From positions 34,427-98,426 of the forward strand of contig CAYZMS010000018.1 of NCBI GenBank assembly GCA_964479625.1: a stretch of 64,000 bases of DNA, written 5' to 3'. Under the pieces are notes generated by a model that made no database searches, was not told the origin of the DNA, and was given only the letters and a program-made list of their open reading frames with translations. The stretch comes from CAYZMS01 sp964479625. Its GTDB lineage: Bacteria; Bacteroidota; Bacteroidia; Chitinophagales; Saprospiraceae. This document shows, piece after piece, positions 43,296-52,603 of this stretch (within the stretch, counting starts at the first letter, position 1; each line of letters opens with the position of its first letter). The position numbers were made by a program, and so were the translations under genes.

Positions 43296-43439
43296 GTTAT
43301 GGCCGAGAGGTGTCTGGGCGCAACGGCATTCCCGCCCTTTGAAATGGGCTTCCACGGAGGTGTAATATAGCGTAAACCTCTGAATATTGGCCCAATTGGG
43401 GCAGCAAGGGGCTACCCACCTGAAGAGTGGAACTTCTTC

Positions 43440-43820
43440 CTACAACTTGCGCACTACGAGTTTTTGTTCTGGTTTCCCTTCCAGAATGGGCTGCCCTGCC
43501 CGTTCGTGATAAGTTCGAACATATTCCTGGATCTGATGGGCAGAGGGGAAATCTTCTGAAACAGGCAGGGCTTCCAGCCGTTCTGGAGTACCGGCAAGTA
43601 CCTCCCGGTAATCGGGTTCGGAGGAAAGGGAGAACAGGCCGTAAATAGTCAACAGCAGCAGTAGGCCCGCTACCATACCCAGCAAGGGAAGGAATTGGCT
43701 ACGGCCGCGGCGGTGGCGCCGGGCATCCAGCCGACGTTCCAACCTGCGCCAGGTTCGTTCGCTGGGCATTTCCTGGAGCTTGTGTTCACTTTCCCGAAAA
43801 AGGTCAAATAGATCTTTCAT
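43440..43820 (-). CDS. small single-pass protein paired with the ECF sigma factor (putative anti-sigma)
   Basis: This 126-residue protein has an N-terminal basic cytoplasmic part (SERTWRRLERRLDARRHRRG), one membrane segment (about residues 43-63, LLGMVAGLLLLLTIYGLF) and an extracytoplasmic tail. It is encoded 23 bases downstream of an ECF sigma factor on the same strand, the usual place for an anti-sigma factor. No zinc-binding or other family motif is visible. The role as anti-sigma is inferred from order and topology. Confidence 0.6.
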   Translation of the reverse strand: MKDLFDLFRESEHKLQEMPSERTWRRLERRLDARRHRRGRSQFLPLLGMVAGLLLLLTIYGLFSLSSEPDYREVLAGTPERLEALPVSEDFPSAHQIQEYVRTYHERAGQPILEGKPEQKLVVRKL

Positions 43821-43843
43821 ATTTACTTAAGGATAGTCTTTTA

Positions 43844-44392
43844 TTATGGTTGTTGTTTCGGAACTCCCGGGTAATTCAGGTCGCCCAGTAATTGGCGAAG
43901 GCGTTTTTTAGCAAGGATCAACTGTGATTTCGACGTATTTATGCTGATCCCCAGCAATTCAGCGATCTCCCGGTGCTTGTAACCTTCCAGTACATACAGG
44001 TTGAAAACCGTGCGATAGCCGGTGGGGAGTTGATCGAGGAGTTGCAAAATATCAGCTGCCTGTAATTCCTGTCCGGCATTGGCAGTGGATGGAATGTCCA
44101 TATCCGTAGCGTCCAGGCTCAGATTAAAATTATGTTTGCGCCGGAGGAACATTAAGGCTTCATTCACTACGATCCTTCGAACCCAGCCCTCAAAACTTCC
44201 GCTTCCCTGAAACCGGTCGATATTGTCGAGCACCTTGAAAAAAGCTTCTATCAGAACATCCTCCGCGTCTTCCCGTCGTTTGACATACCGCTTCAACAGC
44301 CCGAACATCTTTGGAGCGTACTCCCGGTAAAGCTGCCGTTGGGCATTCGGCTCCTGGTTTTTACAGGCTTCGATGAGGTCGATCTCGGTCAC
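43844..44392 (-). CDS. ECF RNA polymerase sigma factor
   Basis: This sigma-70 family protein of about 182 residues has region 2 (AQRQLYREYAPKMFGLLKRYV, then EDAEDVLIEAFFKVLDNI and WVRRIVVNEALMFLR) and region 4 (LPTGYRTVFNLYVLEGYKHREIAELL, then SKSQLILAKKRLRQLL). The start is uncertain between a TTG at 44407 and a GTG at 44392. I chose the GTG because the family usually opens close to TExDLIEAC. The downstream membrane protein is a likely anti-sigma. lysA is divergently transcribed. Confidence 0.92.
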   Translation of the reverse strand: MTEIDLIEACKNQEPNAQRQLYREYAPKMFGLLKRYVKRREDAEDVLIEAFFKVLDNIDRFQGSGSFEGWVRRIVVNEALMFLRRKHNFNLSLDATDMDIPSTANAGQELQAADILQLLDQLPTGYRTVFNLYVLEGYKHREIAELLGISINTSKSQLILAKKRLRQLLGDLNYPGVPKQQP

Positions 44393-44547
44393 GCGTAAGA
44401 TTTTCAATGTTTTACTCCGGTTGTTCTGATAAGCTAGATGCCATTTTACCGGAAAATGGTGTGCACCCTACTCGGTGTACAAAAGGTCTTTGTCATTAAA
44501 AAGCTGAAATTATTTGGGTTTTGGAAATGGGGGAACGACTTTTGCGT

Positions 44548-44555
44548 TAATTTTG
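44548..44555 (+). promoter_or_regulatory. candidate -7 element for lysA
   Basis: TAATTTTG matches TAnnTTTG exactly, 22 bases before the lysA ATG. A TTTTG lies about 24 bases upstream (44519-44523), slightly further than the usual 19-21. The short leader fits many Bacteroidota promoters. Confidence 0.4.
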
Positions 44556-44577
44556 TTCCCTGGTCTAAAATACTAGT

Positions 44578-45858
44578 ATGCAAATTATCGAAAGTAAGTA
44601 TCAACTGTCGGGAGGAGTAGATCCGCTGGAATTGGTAGAAGCATACCAGGCTCCCTTATATGTCTACGACAGTGCTGTAATGCAACGGCAATACAAGCGG
44701 CTTACCTCCGCTTTTAATGTTCCCTCTTTGAGGATCAATTTTGCCTGTAAAGCTTTGACGAACCTCAGCGTATTGCGATTAATGCGGTCTTTTGGAGCTG
44801 GATTGGATACGGTATCGATACAGGAGGTGGAATTGGGCTTGCAAGCAGGCTTCGCTCCTCAGGAAATCATCTACACGCCCAATTGTGTGTCTCTGGAGGA
44901 GATCCAGGAGGCTGTGGAGTTTGGGGTACGTATAAATATTGACAACACCAGTATTCTCGAACAATTCGGGCAATCCTTTCCCGATTATCCGGTATGTATT
45001 CGAATCAACCCGCATATCATGGCGGGATACAATACCAATATTTCTGTAGGGCACATAGATTCTAAATTTGGGATCAGCTTTCATCAAATGCCCCTGGTCC
45101 TTAGAATTGTGGAGGCTACCGGGCTGAAGGTAGAAGGCTTACATATGCATACAGGTTCTGATATATTAGATTCGGCGGTGTTTTTAAGTGGTGCAGAGAT
45201 CCTGTTCGAAGCTGCCAGGTCTTTTCCTCATTTGGATTATCTCGACTTTGGGAGTGGCTTTAAGGTTGCTTATCGGGAAGGGGATGCAGCGACGGATATC
45301 GAAGATCTCGGTGCAAGTATTTCCCGGCGATTCCGGGCTTTTTGTAAAGAGTACGGCCGTGATCTCACCCTGGTTTTTGAGCCGGGTAAGTTCCTGGTTA
45401 GCGAAGCAGGGTATTTTTTGAGCCGGGTAAATGTGATCAAGCAAACTACTTCTACTGTTTTTGCAGGTGTAGACTCCGGCTTGAACCACTTCATTCGCCC
45501 GATGCTTTACGGGGCCTATCACGAGATCACCAATATTAGTCGACCGGAGGGCAAGTCTCGTTTTTATACGGTGGTGGGATATATCTGCGAAACAGATACT
45601 TTCGGGGTTAATCGCCGCCTGACCGAATTGCAGGAAGGAGACATTCTGGCTTTCCACAATGCCGGGGCCTATTGTTCTGCAATGGCTTCCAACTACAATT
45701 CCCGCTTTCGGCCGGCTGAAGTGCTGGTACACAAAGGACGGCACTATCTTATTCGAAAAAGGGAAAGCATGAAAGACCTATTGCGCAATCAAACTGACCC
45801 CGACATTTTCGAAAAGGAAAAACCCCCAAAAGAGAAAAAGAAAAAAATAGCTACCTAG
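44578..45858 (+). CDS. lysA: diaminopimelate decarboxylase
   Basis: This 426-residue fold-type III PLP enzyme decarboxylates meso-diaminopimelate to lysine. The PLP lysine is in NFACKALTN. HMHTGSDILD, LDFGSGFK, the phosphate loop FEPGKFLV and the GYICETDTFG block with the active-site cysteine follow in order. AGAYCSAMASNYNSR is near the end. A Lys/Pro-rich tail (KEKPPKEKKKK) extends beyond the usual C-terminus. valS starts four bases after the stop, so the two are cotranscribed. Confidence 0.95.
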   Translation: MQIIESKYQLSGGVDPLELVEAYQAPLYVYDSAVMQRQYKRLTSAFNVPSLRINFACKALTNLSVLRLMRSFGAGLDTVSIQEVELGLQAGFAPQEIIYTPNCVSLEEIQEAVEFGVRINIDNTSILEQFGQSFPDYPVCIRINPHIMAGYNTNISVGHIDSKFGISFHQMPLVLRIVEATGLKVEGLHMHTGSDILDSAVFLSGAEILFEAARSFPHLDYLDFGSGFKVAYREGDAATDIEDLGASISRRFRAFCKEYGRDLTLVFEPGKFLVSEAGYFLSRVNVIKQTTSTVFAGVDSGLNHFIRPMLYGAYHEITNISRPEGKSRFYTVVGYICETDTFGVNRRLTELQEGDILAFHNAGAYCSAMASNYNSRFRPAEVLVHKGRHYLIRKRESMKDLLRNQTDPDIFEKEKPPKEKKKKIAT

Positions 45859-45862
45859 AATC

Positions 45863-48592
45863 ATGAGCCTATCAGCCCGATACGCCCCTAAAGAAGTAGA
45901 AGCCCATTGGTACGATCACTGGCTTAAAAATAACTACTTCCATTCCGAGCCCGATGAACGGGAGCCCTTTACCATAGTCATCCCACCTCCAAACGTGACA
46001 GGGGTGCTACATATGGGGCATATGCTAAATAATACCATTCAGGATGTCCTGATCCGTAAAGCTCGTCTGGAAGGGAAAAATGCCTGTTGGGTGCCGGGGA
46101 CCGACCATGCATCTATTGCTACCGAAGCAAAAGTGGTGAGGATGCTACGCGATAAGGGCATTAAAAAAAGTGATCTGAGCCGGGAGGAGTTTCTAAAGTA
46201 TGCTTTCGAATGGAAGGAAGAATACGGGGGGCGCATCCTGAAGCAATTGCAACGCCTTGGCGCTTCCTGCGATTGGGAACGCACCCGTTTTACTATGGAA
46301 GATAGTCTTTCCAAGGCCGTTGTGAAAGTGTTTGTTGATCTCTATAAAAAAGGGAAGTTGTACCGGGGGCTCCGTATGACCAATTGGGATCCGGTTGCTC
46401 AAACGGTGTTATCCAACGAAGAGGTGATCTATTCGGATGAAAATTCGAACCTCTATCATATCCGGTACGATATAGAAGGCCAAAAGAATGAGCACCTGGT
46501 CATTGCGACCCAGCGGCCTGAAACGATCATGGCGGATACGGCTGTGGCTGTTCACCCGGAAGACAAACGCTACCAGCATCTCATCGGGAAAAAGGCGATC
46601 ATACCGTTGATCGATCGGGCCATTCCCATTATTGCGGATAGCTATGTCGACCTGGAATTTGGAACGGGAGCGCTAAAGGTAACCCCTGCCCACGACCAGA
46701 ACGATTATGAAATCGGTCAGCGTCATGGTTTGGAGGTAATCGATATTCTGACCCCGGATGGCAAATTAAATGATAAAGCCCAAATTCTCGTGGGCCAGGA
46801 TCGGTTCGAAGCCCGGAAAAATATCAAGATTAAGCTGCAAGATGCCGGGCATCTGGTGCAACTGGACCAATACCGCACCAGCATCGGCCGATCAGAGCGT
46901 ACTGATGCGGTGGTGGAGCCCCGCCTTTCCAAGCAGTGGTTCCTCCAAATGGATGGGTTCGCTAAAACTGCTTTGGAAGCGGTGCGTAGCAAGGAGGTTC
47001 GGTTCTTCCCGGAGCATATGTTCAATATGTTCAACAGCTGGCTGCGCAAGGAAAATGTAAGGGACTGGTGCATCTCCCGCCAGTTGTGGTGGGGACAACA
47101 GATACCGGCCTGGTATTACGAGGATAGGGTATTCGTTGCCGAGACCATTGAAAAAGCTCTGGAGCAGGCAAGGAAAGAAACCGGCCAGGAAAGCTTGCGA
47201 ATAACGGATCTTAAGCGAGATGAGGATGTGGTTGACACCTGGTTCTCTTCCTGGTTATGGCCTTTTTCGGTATTCGACGGTTTCGAAACCCAGGAACAGC
47301 TGAAGTACTACTATCCGACAAATGTGTTGGTAACGGGCTGGGATATCATGTTCTTTTGGGTGGCACGCATGATCATGGCGGGCTATGAATGGTCTGAAGA
47401 GTTACTGGGTAAAGAGCACGTACAGGCGAAAGGAAGACAACCTTTCCACGATGTCTATTTCACCGGAATGGTTCGCGATAATAAGCGCCGAAAAATGAGC
47501 AAGTCCCTGGGGAATTCTCCCGACGCTTTGGAGTTGATCGAAACCTATGGCGCAGACGGGGTTCGATTCGGGATGCTCTCCAGCGGAGCTGCCGGGAATG
47601 ATATCATTTTTGATGCGCCTTTCGATCCAAAAACAAAAGAAGCTCTGAACGAAAGCAAGTTGTGTGAACAGGGGCGCAATTTCTGTAACAAGATCTGGAA
47701 CGCCCTGCGAATGCTGAAGAGTCTGGAGGTAGTGGAAGAAGCGGCCGATCGACAAACAGCCGCCATCAACAGACTTGCAGGGGATTGGATGGAAAGCCGC
47801 TTGCAGGAGGTCCTGGAGCAATTGGACCAGCAGTTCGGAGAGTATCGCCTTTCCGATGCTTTGATGAGTTTATATAAGTTGATCTGGGATGACTTTTGCT
47901 CCTGGTATTTGGAAATGATCAAGCCCGAGTATGGAGAACCGATTGACCAACAGACCCTGGACCACAGCCTGGATCTGTTTGAACGCCTAATGACCCTGCT
48001 GCACCCATTTATGCCCTTTGTAACGGAGGAGGTTTGGCACCAATTAAAAGAGCGAAAGCCTGGCGATGATTGCATCCTCAGCATCTGGCCGAAAGCATCC
48101 GGGTATCAGGAGGCGCTCATCAGAGATGTGGAACTGGCGAAAGCCATCATTTCAGGAGTTCGGGATACGCGCAATAAGAACGGGGTCAAGGCAAAAGACC
48201 CATTAATGGCTTATGCGCAGCATAGTTCCCGCGTCCAGGCCCTTTTGAAGCGGGAAGGCTTACGGCCCGTTATCATTAAAATGGCTTACCTGGAAGACCT
48301 GGAAACGGTTTCCACTGAAACGGAGAATACAGTCCCCTTCCTCGCCGGGGCAGATAAATTTTTCCTGGAACTCAAGCAAGAGATCGATACGGAGGAGGAA
48401 CGAAAGCGCCTGGAAAAGGACCTGGAATACCAGCAAGGCTTTGTAAGTGGGGTCCGGAAAAAATTGAGTAACGAGCGATTCGTCAATAATGCACCTGCTC
48501 ATGTGGTCGAAAAGGAACGGCAAAAACTGGCCGATGGGGAAGCTCGAATTCGCCAGCTACAGGAAGCCCTGGCCCTCCTGGGGCCTGAGTAA
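45863..48592 (+). CDS. valS: valyl-tRNA synthetase
   Basis: This 909-residue class I synthetase charges tRNA-Val and edits misacylated threonine. The HIGH motif appears as PNVTGVLHMGHMLN near residue 45. The editing domain includes ATQRPETIMADTAVAVHP, GTGALKVTPAHDQNDYEIG and an RSERTDAVVEP segment. KMSKSLGNSPD marks the second signature. An anticodon-binding helical domain and a C-terminal coiled coil (LEKDLEYQQGFVSGVRKKL) end the protein. Length is normal. It directly follows lysA. Confidence 0.97.
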   Translation: MSLSARYAPKEVEAHWYDHWLKNNYFHSEPDEREPFTIVIPPPNVTGVLHMGHMLNNTIQDVLIRKARLEGKNACWVPGTDHASIATEAKVVRMLRDKGIKKSDLSREEFLKYAFEWKEEYGGRILKQLQRLGASCDWERTRFTMEDSLSKAVVKVFVDLYKKGKLYRGLRMTNWDPVAQTVLSNEEVIYSDENSNLYHIRYDIEGQKNEHLVIATQRPETIMADTAVAVHPEDKRYQHLIGKKAIIPLIDRAIPIIADSYVDLEFGTGALKVTPAHDQNDYEIGQRHGLEVIDILTPDGKLNDKAQILVGQDRFEARKNIKIKLQDAGHLVQLDQYRTSIGRSERTDAVVEPRLSKQWFLQMDGFAKTALEAVRSKEVRFFPEHMFNMFNSWLRKENVRDWCISRQLWWGQQIPAWYYEDRVFVAETIEKALEQARKETGQESLRITDLKRDEDVVDTWFSSWLWPFSVFDGFETQEQLKYYYPTNVLVTGWDIMFFWVARMIMAGYEWSEELLGKEHVQAKGRQPFHDVYFTGMVRDNKRRKMSKSLGNSPDALELIETYGADGVRFGMLSSGAAGNDIIFDAPFDPKTKEALNESKLCEQGRNFCNKIWNALRMLKSLEVVEEAADRQTAAINRLAGDWMESRLQEVLEQLDQQFGEYRLSDALMSLYKLIWDDFCSWYLEMIKPEYGEPIDQQTLDHSLDLFERLMTLLHPFMPFVTEEVWHQLKERKPGDDCILSIWPKASGYQEALIRDVELAKAIISGVRDTRNKNGVKAKDPLMAYAQHSSRVQALLKREGLRPVIIKMAYLEDLETVSTETENTVPFLAGADKFFLELKQEIDTEEERKRLEKDLEYQQGFVSGVRKKLSNERFVNNAPAHVVEKERQKLADGEARIRQLQEALALLGPE

Positions 48593-48629
48593 TGAGTTTT
48601 TTGTAGGCCAAACCTTAGTCAACTGTGAA

Positions 48630-48658
48630 GGGGGAGGGAGCACTATAGCTCCCCCCCC
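48630..48658. terminator. G/C-rich hairpin between convergent valS and the heptose kinase
   Basis: A GGGGGAGGGAGC arm and a GCTCCCCCCCC arm face each other around ACTATA, with one mismatch or bulge. There is no downstream T-run on either strand, but the position between two converging gene ends suits a terminator. Confidence 0.45.
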
Positions 48659-48723
48659 GTTCACTCGTCCCGTACCGACATAAGCCGGCACGACAAAACG
48701 ATTGCTTCAAGACACAACAGCCA

Positions 48724-49728
48724 TTACTCCTCCCTTTTGTATGGACTCAAAGCTGCAAACTCCCGCTCTAACTGAGCTTTGTTTACTGGAACTACCCCCA
48801 ATTGTTCACAAACCTGCCCACCCGCAAGATTGGCCAGGGTCGCTATTTCCGGCAGAGGTAGTCCAAGGGCCAAACCAACGGATATAACACTGATCACGGT
48901 ATCCCCGGCCCCACTGACATCCGCAATAGCGCGGGTCTCGGTTGGTGGGTAGATCTTACACTCCCTTCCATCGTCCAGAAAAAGGCCATGTTCCGAAAGG
49001 GTGATCAGGGTATATTGGTTGTCGATTTGCGCACGAATGTATTTACTGGCTTTGGAAAGGTCTTCCAGCTTGGGTTCGATAGAAAAGGGAAGCTGGGCGC
49101 GGATCTCCCGAAGATTGGGTTTAAAAAGGGTCACTCGCTTGAAACTCCAAAAGTTGTGGAACTTTGGATCTACGGTAGTAGGAATATCCCGCTTGACCGC
49201 TTCCAGAATAATCTCCCCGATCACTTTGGAACTTAATACGCCCTTGTTGTAATCCTGAAAGAGAATGAGATCGATGGGTTTTTGGTCCAGTAAATCCCGA
49301 ACAACCGTCAATAAAGCTTGTTCTTCTTCTGTACGGAGTTCGAAAGTGTCTTCTGTATCCACCCGAATGAGTTGCTGAGATTGGGCCAGGACCCTGGTCT
49401 TTACTGTAGTGGCCCGTTCCCTGGAAATGACCAGCCCCCGGGAGGAGAGCTTGTATTCGGGTAATAGATTCTTAAAAAGTACCCCATTGTCGTCCTCCCC
49501 AACTACGGTGCAAAGATAGGGTGTGGCATCCAGGGCGCCTACATTCAGGGCAACATTTGCCGCTCCGCCCAATCGATTCTCCCGGCTTTGCAAATGCACC
49601 ACGGGAACGGGAGCCTCGGGGGAGATACGGTCTACCCGGCCGCTGAGGTAGCGATCGATCATGACATCCCCGACGATCAGGATGTTTACTTTATTGCTGG
49701 CTTCGAAAAAGGCATGCTGTATCCCCAT
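48724..49728 (-). CDS. HldA/RfaE1-type heptose-7-phosphate kinase (PfkB family)
   Basis: This sugar kinase of about 334 residues resembles the kinase half of HldE. HldA phosphorylates D-glycero-manno-heptose 7-phosphate for the lipopolysaccharide core. Seen are VGDVMIDRYLSGRVDRISPEAP, the NRLGGAANVALN glycine turn and the C-terminal PfkB signature ADVSGAGDTVISV with the catalytic aspartate. No nucleotidyltransferase domain is fused, so a separate HldC-type enzyme would be needed. The ATG at 49728 is preferred over a TTG at 49734. Confidence 0.87.
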   Translation of the reverse strand: MGIQHAFFEASNKVNILIVGDVMIDRYLSGRVDRISPEAPVPVVHLQSRENRLGGAANVALNVGALDATPYLCTVVGEDDNGVLFKNLLPEYKLSSRGLVISRERATTVKTRVLAQSQQLIRVDTEDTFELRTEEEQALLTVVRDLLDQKPIDLILFQDYNKGVLSSKVIGEIILEAVKRDIPTTVDPKFHNFWSFKRVTLFKPNLREIRAQLPFSIEPKLEDLSKASKYIRAQIDNQYTLITLSEHGLFLDDGRECKIYPPTETRAIADVSGAGDTVISVISVGLALGLPLPEIATLANLAGGQVCEQLGVVPVNKAQLEREFAALSPYKREE

Positions 49729-49883
49729 GAGCAAGTTTCTGAATCGAATGGTAAAACTAAGAAATGCAATTCAATAGCCTTAAATAAAATTGGGGAAACG
49801 CTCTGGAATAAGAGAACAGGGGCTATTAACTACTCATTAACAAGATTTGAAAAGGCGTTAACAGGCGAATAGTCTCTGGTTCT

Positions 49884-49891
49884 TAACTTTG
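49884..49891 (+). promoter_or_regulatory. candidate -7 element for the DUF1573 gene
   Basis: TAACTTTG is an exact TAnnTTTG match. Transcription from it would give a leader of roughly 95 bases before the ATG at 49992. No -33 box is clear. Confidence 0.35.
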
Positions 49892-49991
49892 TTTCCATTA
49901 TTACAGATAACCAGTTTTCAGTCTTCGCCGAAAACTGTCCTTATCAGTTCAATAATTTGTTGAATTTTTAAACATTAAAACACCGAATAAA

Positions 49992-50522
49992 ATGTTGAAG
50001 CAAGTAAAAGCGGTCGGTCTGTTGCTGGCAGTTGCCGCCTTGATCGCCAGTTGTCAAAACAGCAGCAATGACGTACGTTCTGCTGCCCGTCAGGAAATTG
50101 AAGGTAATGCTGTTGAACCTGCAGCAAATGCTGCACCTCAGGCTGCTGCCCAGCAGGCTGCTGCTCCTACCGGCCCTACCACAACCATGACATTCGAAGA
50201 AGAGCGTTTTGATTTTGGGCAGGTAATGGATGGAGAGAAAGTTACGCACGTATTTAACTTTACCAACACCGGTAAAGAGCCTTTGATCCTGAGTAATGCC
50301 CGTGGTAGCTGCGGATGTACAGTACCCGACTGGCCACGTGACCCGATCGCTCCTGGAGAATCCGGCGAAATTAAAGTGGAATTCAATACCAAAGGTAAGA
50401 AAGGGAAAAGAAGTCAGCGTGTGACCATCACGGCTAACACCGACCCTGCTGAATCTTTTATCTATATGGATGGAGAGGTTTTGACAAACGATACTCAACC
50501 AGACGTACAGATTAACCAATAA
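49992..50522 (+). CDS. DUF1573 lipoprotein
   Basis: This 176-residue exported lipoprotein (lipobox IASC) has an Ala/Gln/Pro-rich linker followed by one DUF1573 domain (about 60-170). The domain reads FDFGQVMDGEKVTHVFNFTNTGKEPL, then ARGSCGCTVPDWP and an ISVEFNTKGKKG-like strand. The fold is an ASH/MSP-type Ig domain common in Bacteroidota, with a conserved SCGC motif that may bind metal or form a disulfide. The precise function is unknown. An intrinsic terminator follows. Confidence 0.88.
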   Translation: MLKQVKAVGLLLAVAALIASCQNSSNDVRSAARQEIEGNAVEPAANAAPQAAAQQAAAPTGPTTTMTFEEERFDFGQVMDGEKVTHVFNFTNTGKEPLILSNARGSCGCTVPDWPRDPIAPGESGEIKVEFNTKGKKGKRSQRVTITANTDPAESFIYMDGEVLTNDTQPDVQINQ

Positions 50523-50591
50523 GATCGCGACACCCTTTTGGGTTGTCAAAAACAGGAAGCTGTCTTTTAAATCAGTCTTCCTGAAATAATT

Positions 50592-50643
50592 TTGCCTTTC
50601 TGTTTAAGTAGCTCTGCTTCGGAGCAACAATACGGAAAGGCAA
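50592..50643 (+). terminator. intrinsic terminator after the DUF1573 gene
   Basis: Arms TTGCCTTTC (50592-50600) and GAAAGGCAA (50635-50643) pair perfectly and enclose a second small hairpin (GCTCTGCTTCGGAGC). A TTTTTATTTAT run follows immediately. A smaller CAGGAAG/CTTCCTG hairpin lies just upstream. Confidence 0.72.
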
Positions 50644-50782
50644 TTTTTATTTATGCTGTCCGAGGAAACATCATTTATTGGATGGCCTAATTCGTTATGT
50701 TGGTCTTCCCCGAGGGAAATGAAGTTTTTTAGTGCAGTTCAGACCCAAAAGCGCAATCAATTGTTACCAAAAAAAAATTCGA

Positions 50783-51652
50783 ATGGGAGTCAGCAATTAT
50801 TTAAGCCTGGTCAAATTCAGCCACACCATTTTTGCTTTACCCTTTGCCTTGCTCGGGTTTTTTCTTGGGGTTTTACAGGTCGGGGAGGGCCTGAGTTGGC
50901 GATTGCTTGTCCTGGTGATCCTCTGCATGGTTTTTGCCCGCTCGGCTGCCATGGCGTTTAATCGGTATCTAGACCGTGATATTGACAGGAAAAACCCGAG
51001 GACCAAAAGCCGGGAGATTCCTGCGGGGGTGATCAGCCCGGCCCAGGTATTGCTGTTTGTGGGCATAACCAGCCTCCTTTTTATGGTAACTACCTGGTTC
51101 ATTAACCCACTTTGTTTTTATTTGTCGCCTGTAGCCCTGGCAATTGTGTTAGGGTATAGCTATACGAAGCGTTTTACCTTTCTTTGCCATTTTGTTTTAG
51201 GGCTGGGTTTGTCCCTGGCTCCCATAGGTGCCTACCTGGCTGCCGGGGGCGGTTTTGATCGCATTCCGCTGCTATATTCGGCCGCAGTATTGCTATGGGT
51301 TTCAGGCTTTGATATTATCTATGCTTTACAGGATGACCAATTTGACCGATCCCTTTCTCTGAATTCGGTACCGGTTCGGTTTGGACGGGTGCAAGCTTTA
51401 CGCTTATCGACCATTTTGCATGTTTTTTGTGCAGGGTTGATTTTTCTCGCCGCCTTTTATTTAAGTCTGGCTTACCCACCTTTTGAATGGTTGCATTGGT
51501 TGGGGGCCTTCTTGTTCACTGCGCTGTTGGTCTACCAACACACTTTAGTAAAACCCAATGATCTAAGTCGGGTCAATTTGGCTTTTTTTACCACAAATGG
51601 GTTGGCCAGTCTGGTGTTTGGCTGCCTGGTTATTGCGGATATCTATCTTTAG
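50783..51652 (+). CDS. UbiA-family aromatic prenyltransferase (probably menaquinone pathway)
   Basis: This 289-residue membrane enzyme has about nine helices. Its two prenyl-diphosphate aspartate motifs are NRYLDRDIDRKNPRTKSR (Asn60 to Asp68) and ALQDDQFDRSLSLNS. RLGR-like VPVRFGRVQAL follows, as in UbiA proteins of menaquinone synthesis. Bacteroidota lack ubiquinone, so this is more likely MqnP- or MenA-like than true UbiA; that is inference. An upstream GTG start at 50732 would add 17 residues without a match, so I chose the ATG at 50783. It is convergent with the MOSC gene. Confidence 0.88.
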   Translation: MGVSNYLSLVKFSHTIFALPFALLGFFLGVLQVGEGLSWRLLVLVILCMVFARSAAMAFNRYLDRDIDRKNPRTKSREIPAGVISPAQVLLFVGITSLLFMVTTWFINPLCFYLSPVALAIVLGYSYTKRFTFLCHFVLGLGLSLAPIGAYLAAGGGFDRIPLLYSAAVLLWVSGFDIIYALQDDQFDRSLSLNSVPVRFGRVQALRLSTILHVFCAGLIFLAAFYLSLAYPPFEWLHWLGAFLFTALLVYQHTLVKPNDLSRVNLAFFTTNGLASLVFGCLVIADIYL

Positions 51653-51659
51653 CTTTTGA

Positions 51660-52469
51660 TTAACCGGCTTGTACCAGATCGCCGAGTTGAAGAGAGTTGT
51701 TTAAGGGGTTTAATTCCTCCGCCCAAATGGCCCTTTGACCAAAATAAACCTCCGACTCCTTGCGCCTTTGTTCGCTCAGTAGTCGAAGGATCTTCGGTTT
51801 TCGATCACCGGTCAGTTGGTCAATACCCGGCACCGGACAGCGGGCACAGGCTTTTAACGAACGGAATACCACTTTGCCTACCTGAAAGCTTTCCCATTCG
51901 TCTTCTACCCAGGCGGGAGCTCCGCTAATGACCAGGTTGGGTCGAAACCGATCCATGGGTATATCATCTGCCAGGGCTTTTAGAGAGGCAGTATTGGTAA
52001 TCAGATAAGGAAAACTATCTGCGAAGCCGACCCGGTCAGAGGGCTTAGTGCTGGGCGCGTTTACCCTTCTCGTTGAGGTTTCCGGGAAAAAGACCAGTCT
52101 GCAATCAACCCCCAGTTGATGGCTTAGCCATTCATCAAGCTGTTCGTCAACCAAGCGGGCTTCCACAAGATCACCCCAAATTTGAACGTTTAAAGTATCT
52201 GTTCGAGTGGGTAGCATGGGAAAAGCAATGCTGTCGGTAGAGTGTCGATCCTGTATACGAATTTGCTTACCTTCTGGAATCGCCTGGTATCTGGCCATTT
52301 TCCGAAGGTCCCGTTGGGTGATCTGGGAACCGTCGGGCCGCACGATCATCCAGCGACGGTCGTGCTCAATGCCAAAGGGAGTTAGTACTGCTTTCGAAAG
52401 GGCAACCCCTCCCAGGCTTTTTATTGGGTAAACAAATAATCCACTAAGGGTGGCAGGATAGGTTGTCAT
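51660..52469 (-). CDS. MOSC-domain protein (YcbX-like)
   Basis: This 269-residue protein joins an N-terminal MOSC beta-barrel (LFVYPIKSLGGVAL, then FGIEHDRRWMIVRPDG) to a C-terminal MOSC domain. The conserved cysteine lies in LKACARCPVPGIDQLTG. These proteins bind molybdenum cofactor and reduce N-hydroxylated compounds. No reductase domain is fused, so an electron donor must come from elsewhere. It converges on the UbiA-family gene, with eight bases between the stops. Confidence 0.88.
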   Translation of the reverse strand: MTTYPATLSGLFVYPIKSLGGVALSKAVLTPFGIEHDRRWMIVRPDGSQITQRDLRKMARYQAIPEGKQIRIQDRHSTDSIAFPMLPTRTDTLNVQIWGDLVEARLVDEQLDEWLSHQLGVDCRLVFFPETSTRRVNAPSTKPSDRVGFADSFPYLITNTASLKALADDIPMDRFRPNLVISGAPAWVEDEWESFQVGKVVFRSLKACARCPVPGIDQLTGDRKPKILRLLSEQRRKESEVYFGQRAIWAEELNPLNNSLQLGDLVQAG

Positions 52470-52528
52470 AATGACGAAGCTTAAAGATTCCAGAATCCAA
52501 AGATAGCAGGAAAGGCTCTAAACCGGAA

Positions 52529-52582
52529 GTTATATTTACCAGTATACCCTTTGATGGACTGGGATTGTGCGTTATATTTACC
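52529..52582 (+). repeat. 12-bp direct repeat in the promoter of the TPR-PD40-SPOR gene
   Basis: GTTATATTTACC occurs at 52529-52540 and again at 52571-52582, exactly 42 bases apart (about four helical turns). The second copy contains the proposed -7 element. Confidence 0.6.
52550..52580 (+). promoter_or_regulatory. Bacteroidota-type promoter for the TPR-PD40-SPOR gene
   Basis: A TTTG at 52550-52553 is followed after 19 bases by TATATTTA at 52573-52580, which matches TAnnTTTG at seven of eight positions. Spacing is ideal for a -33/-7 pair. Transcription would begin about 17 bases before the ATG at 52604. Confidence 0.55.
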
Positions 52583-52603
52583 GAAATATCAACTTTTTCA
52601 CAA

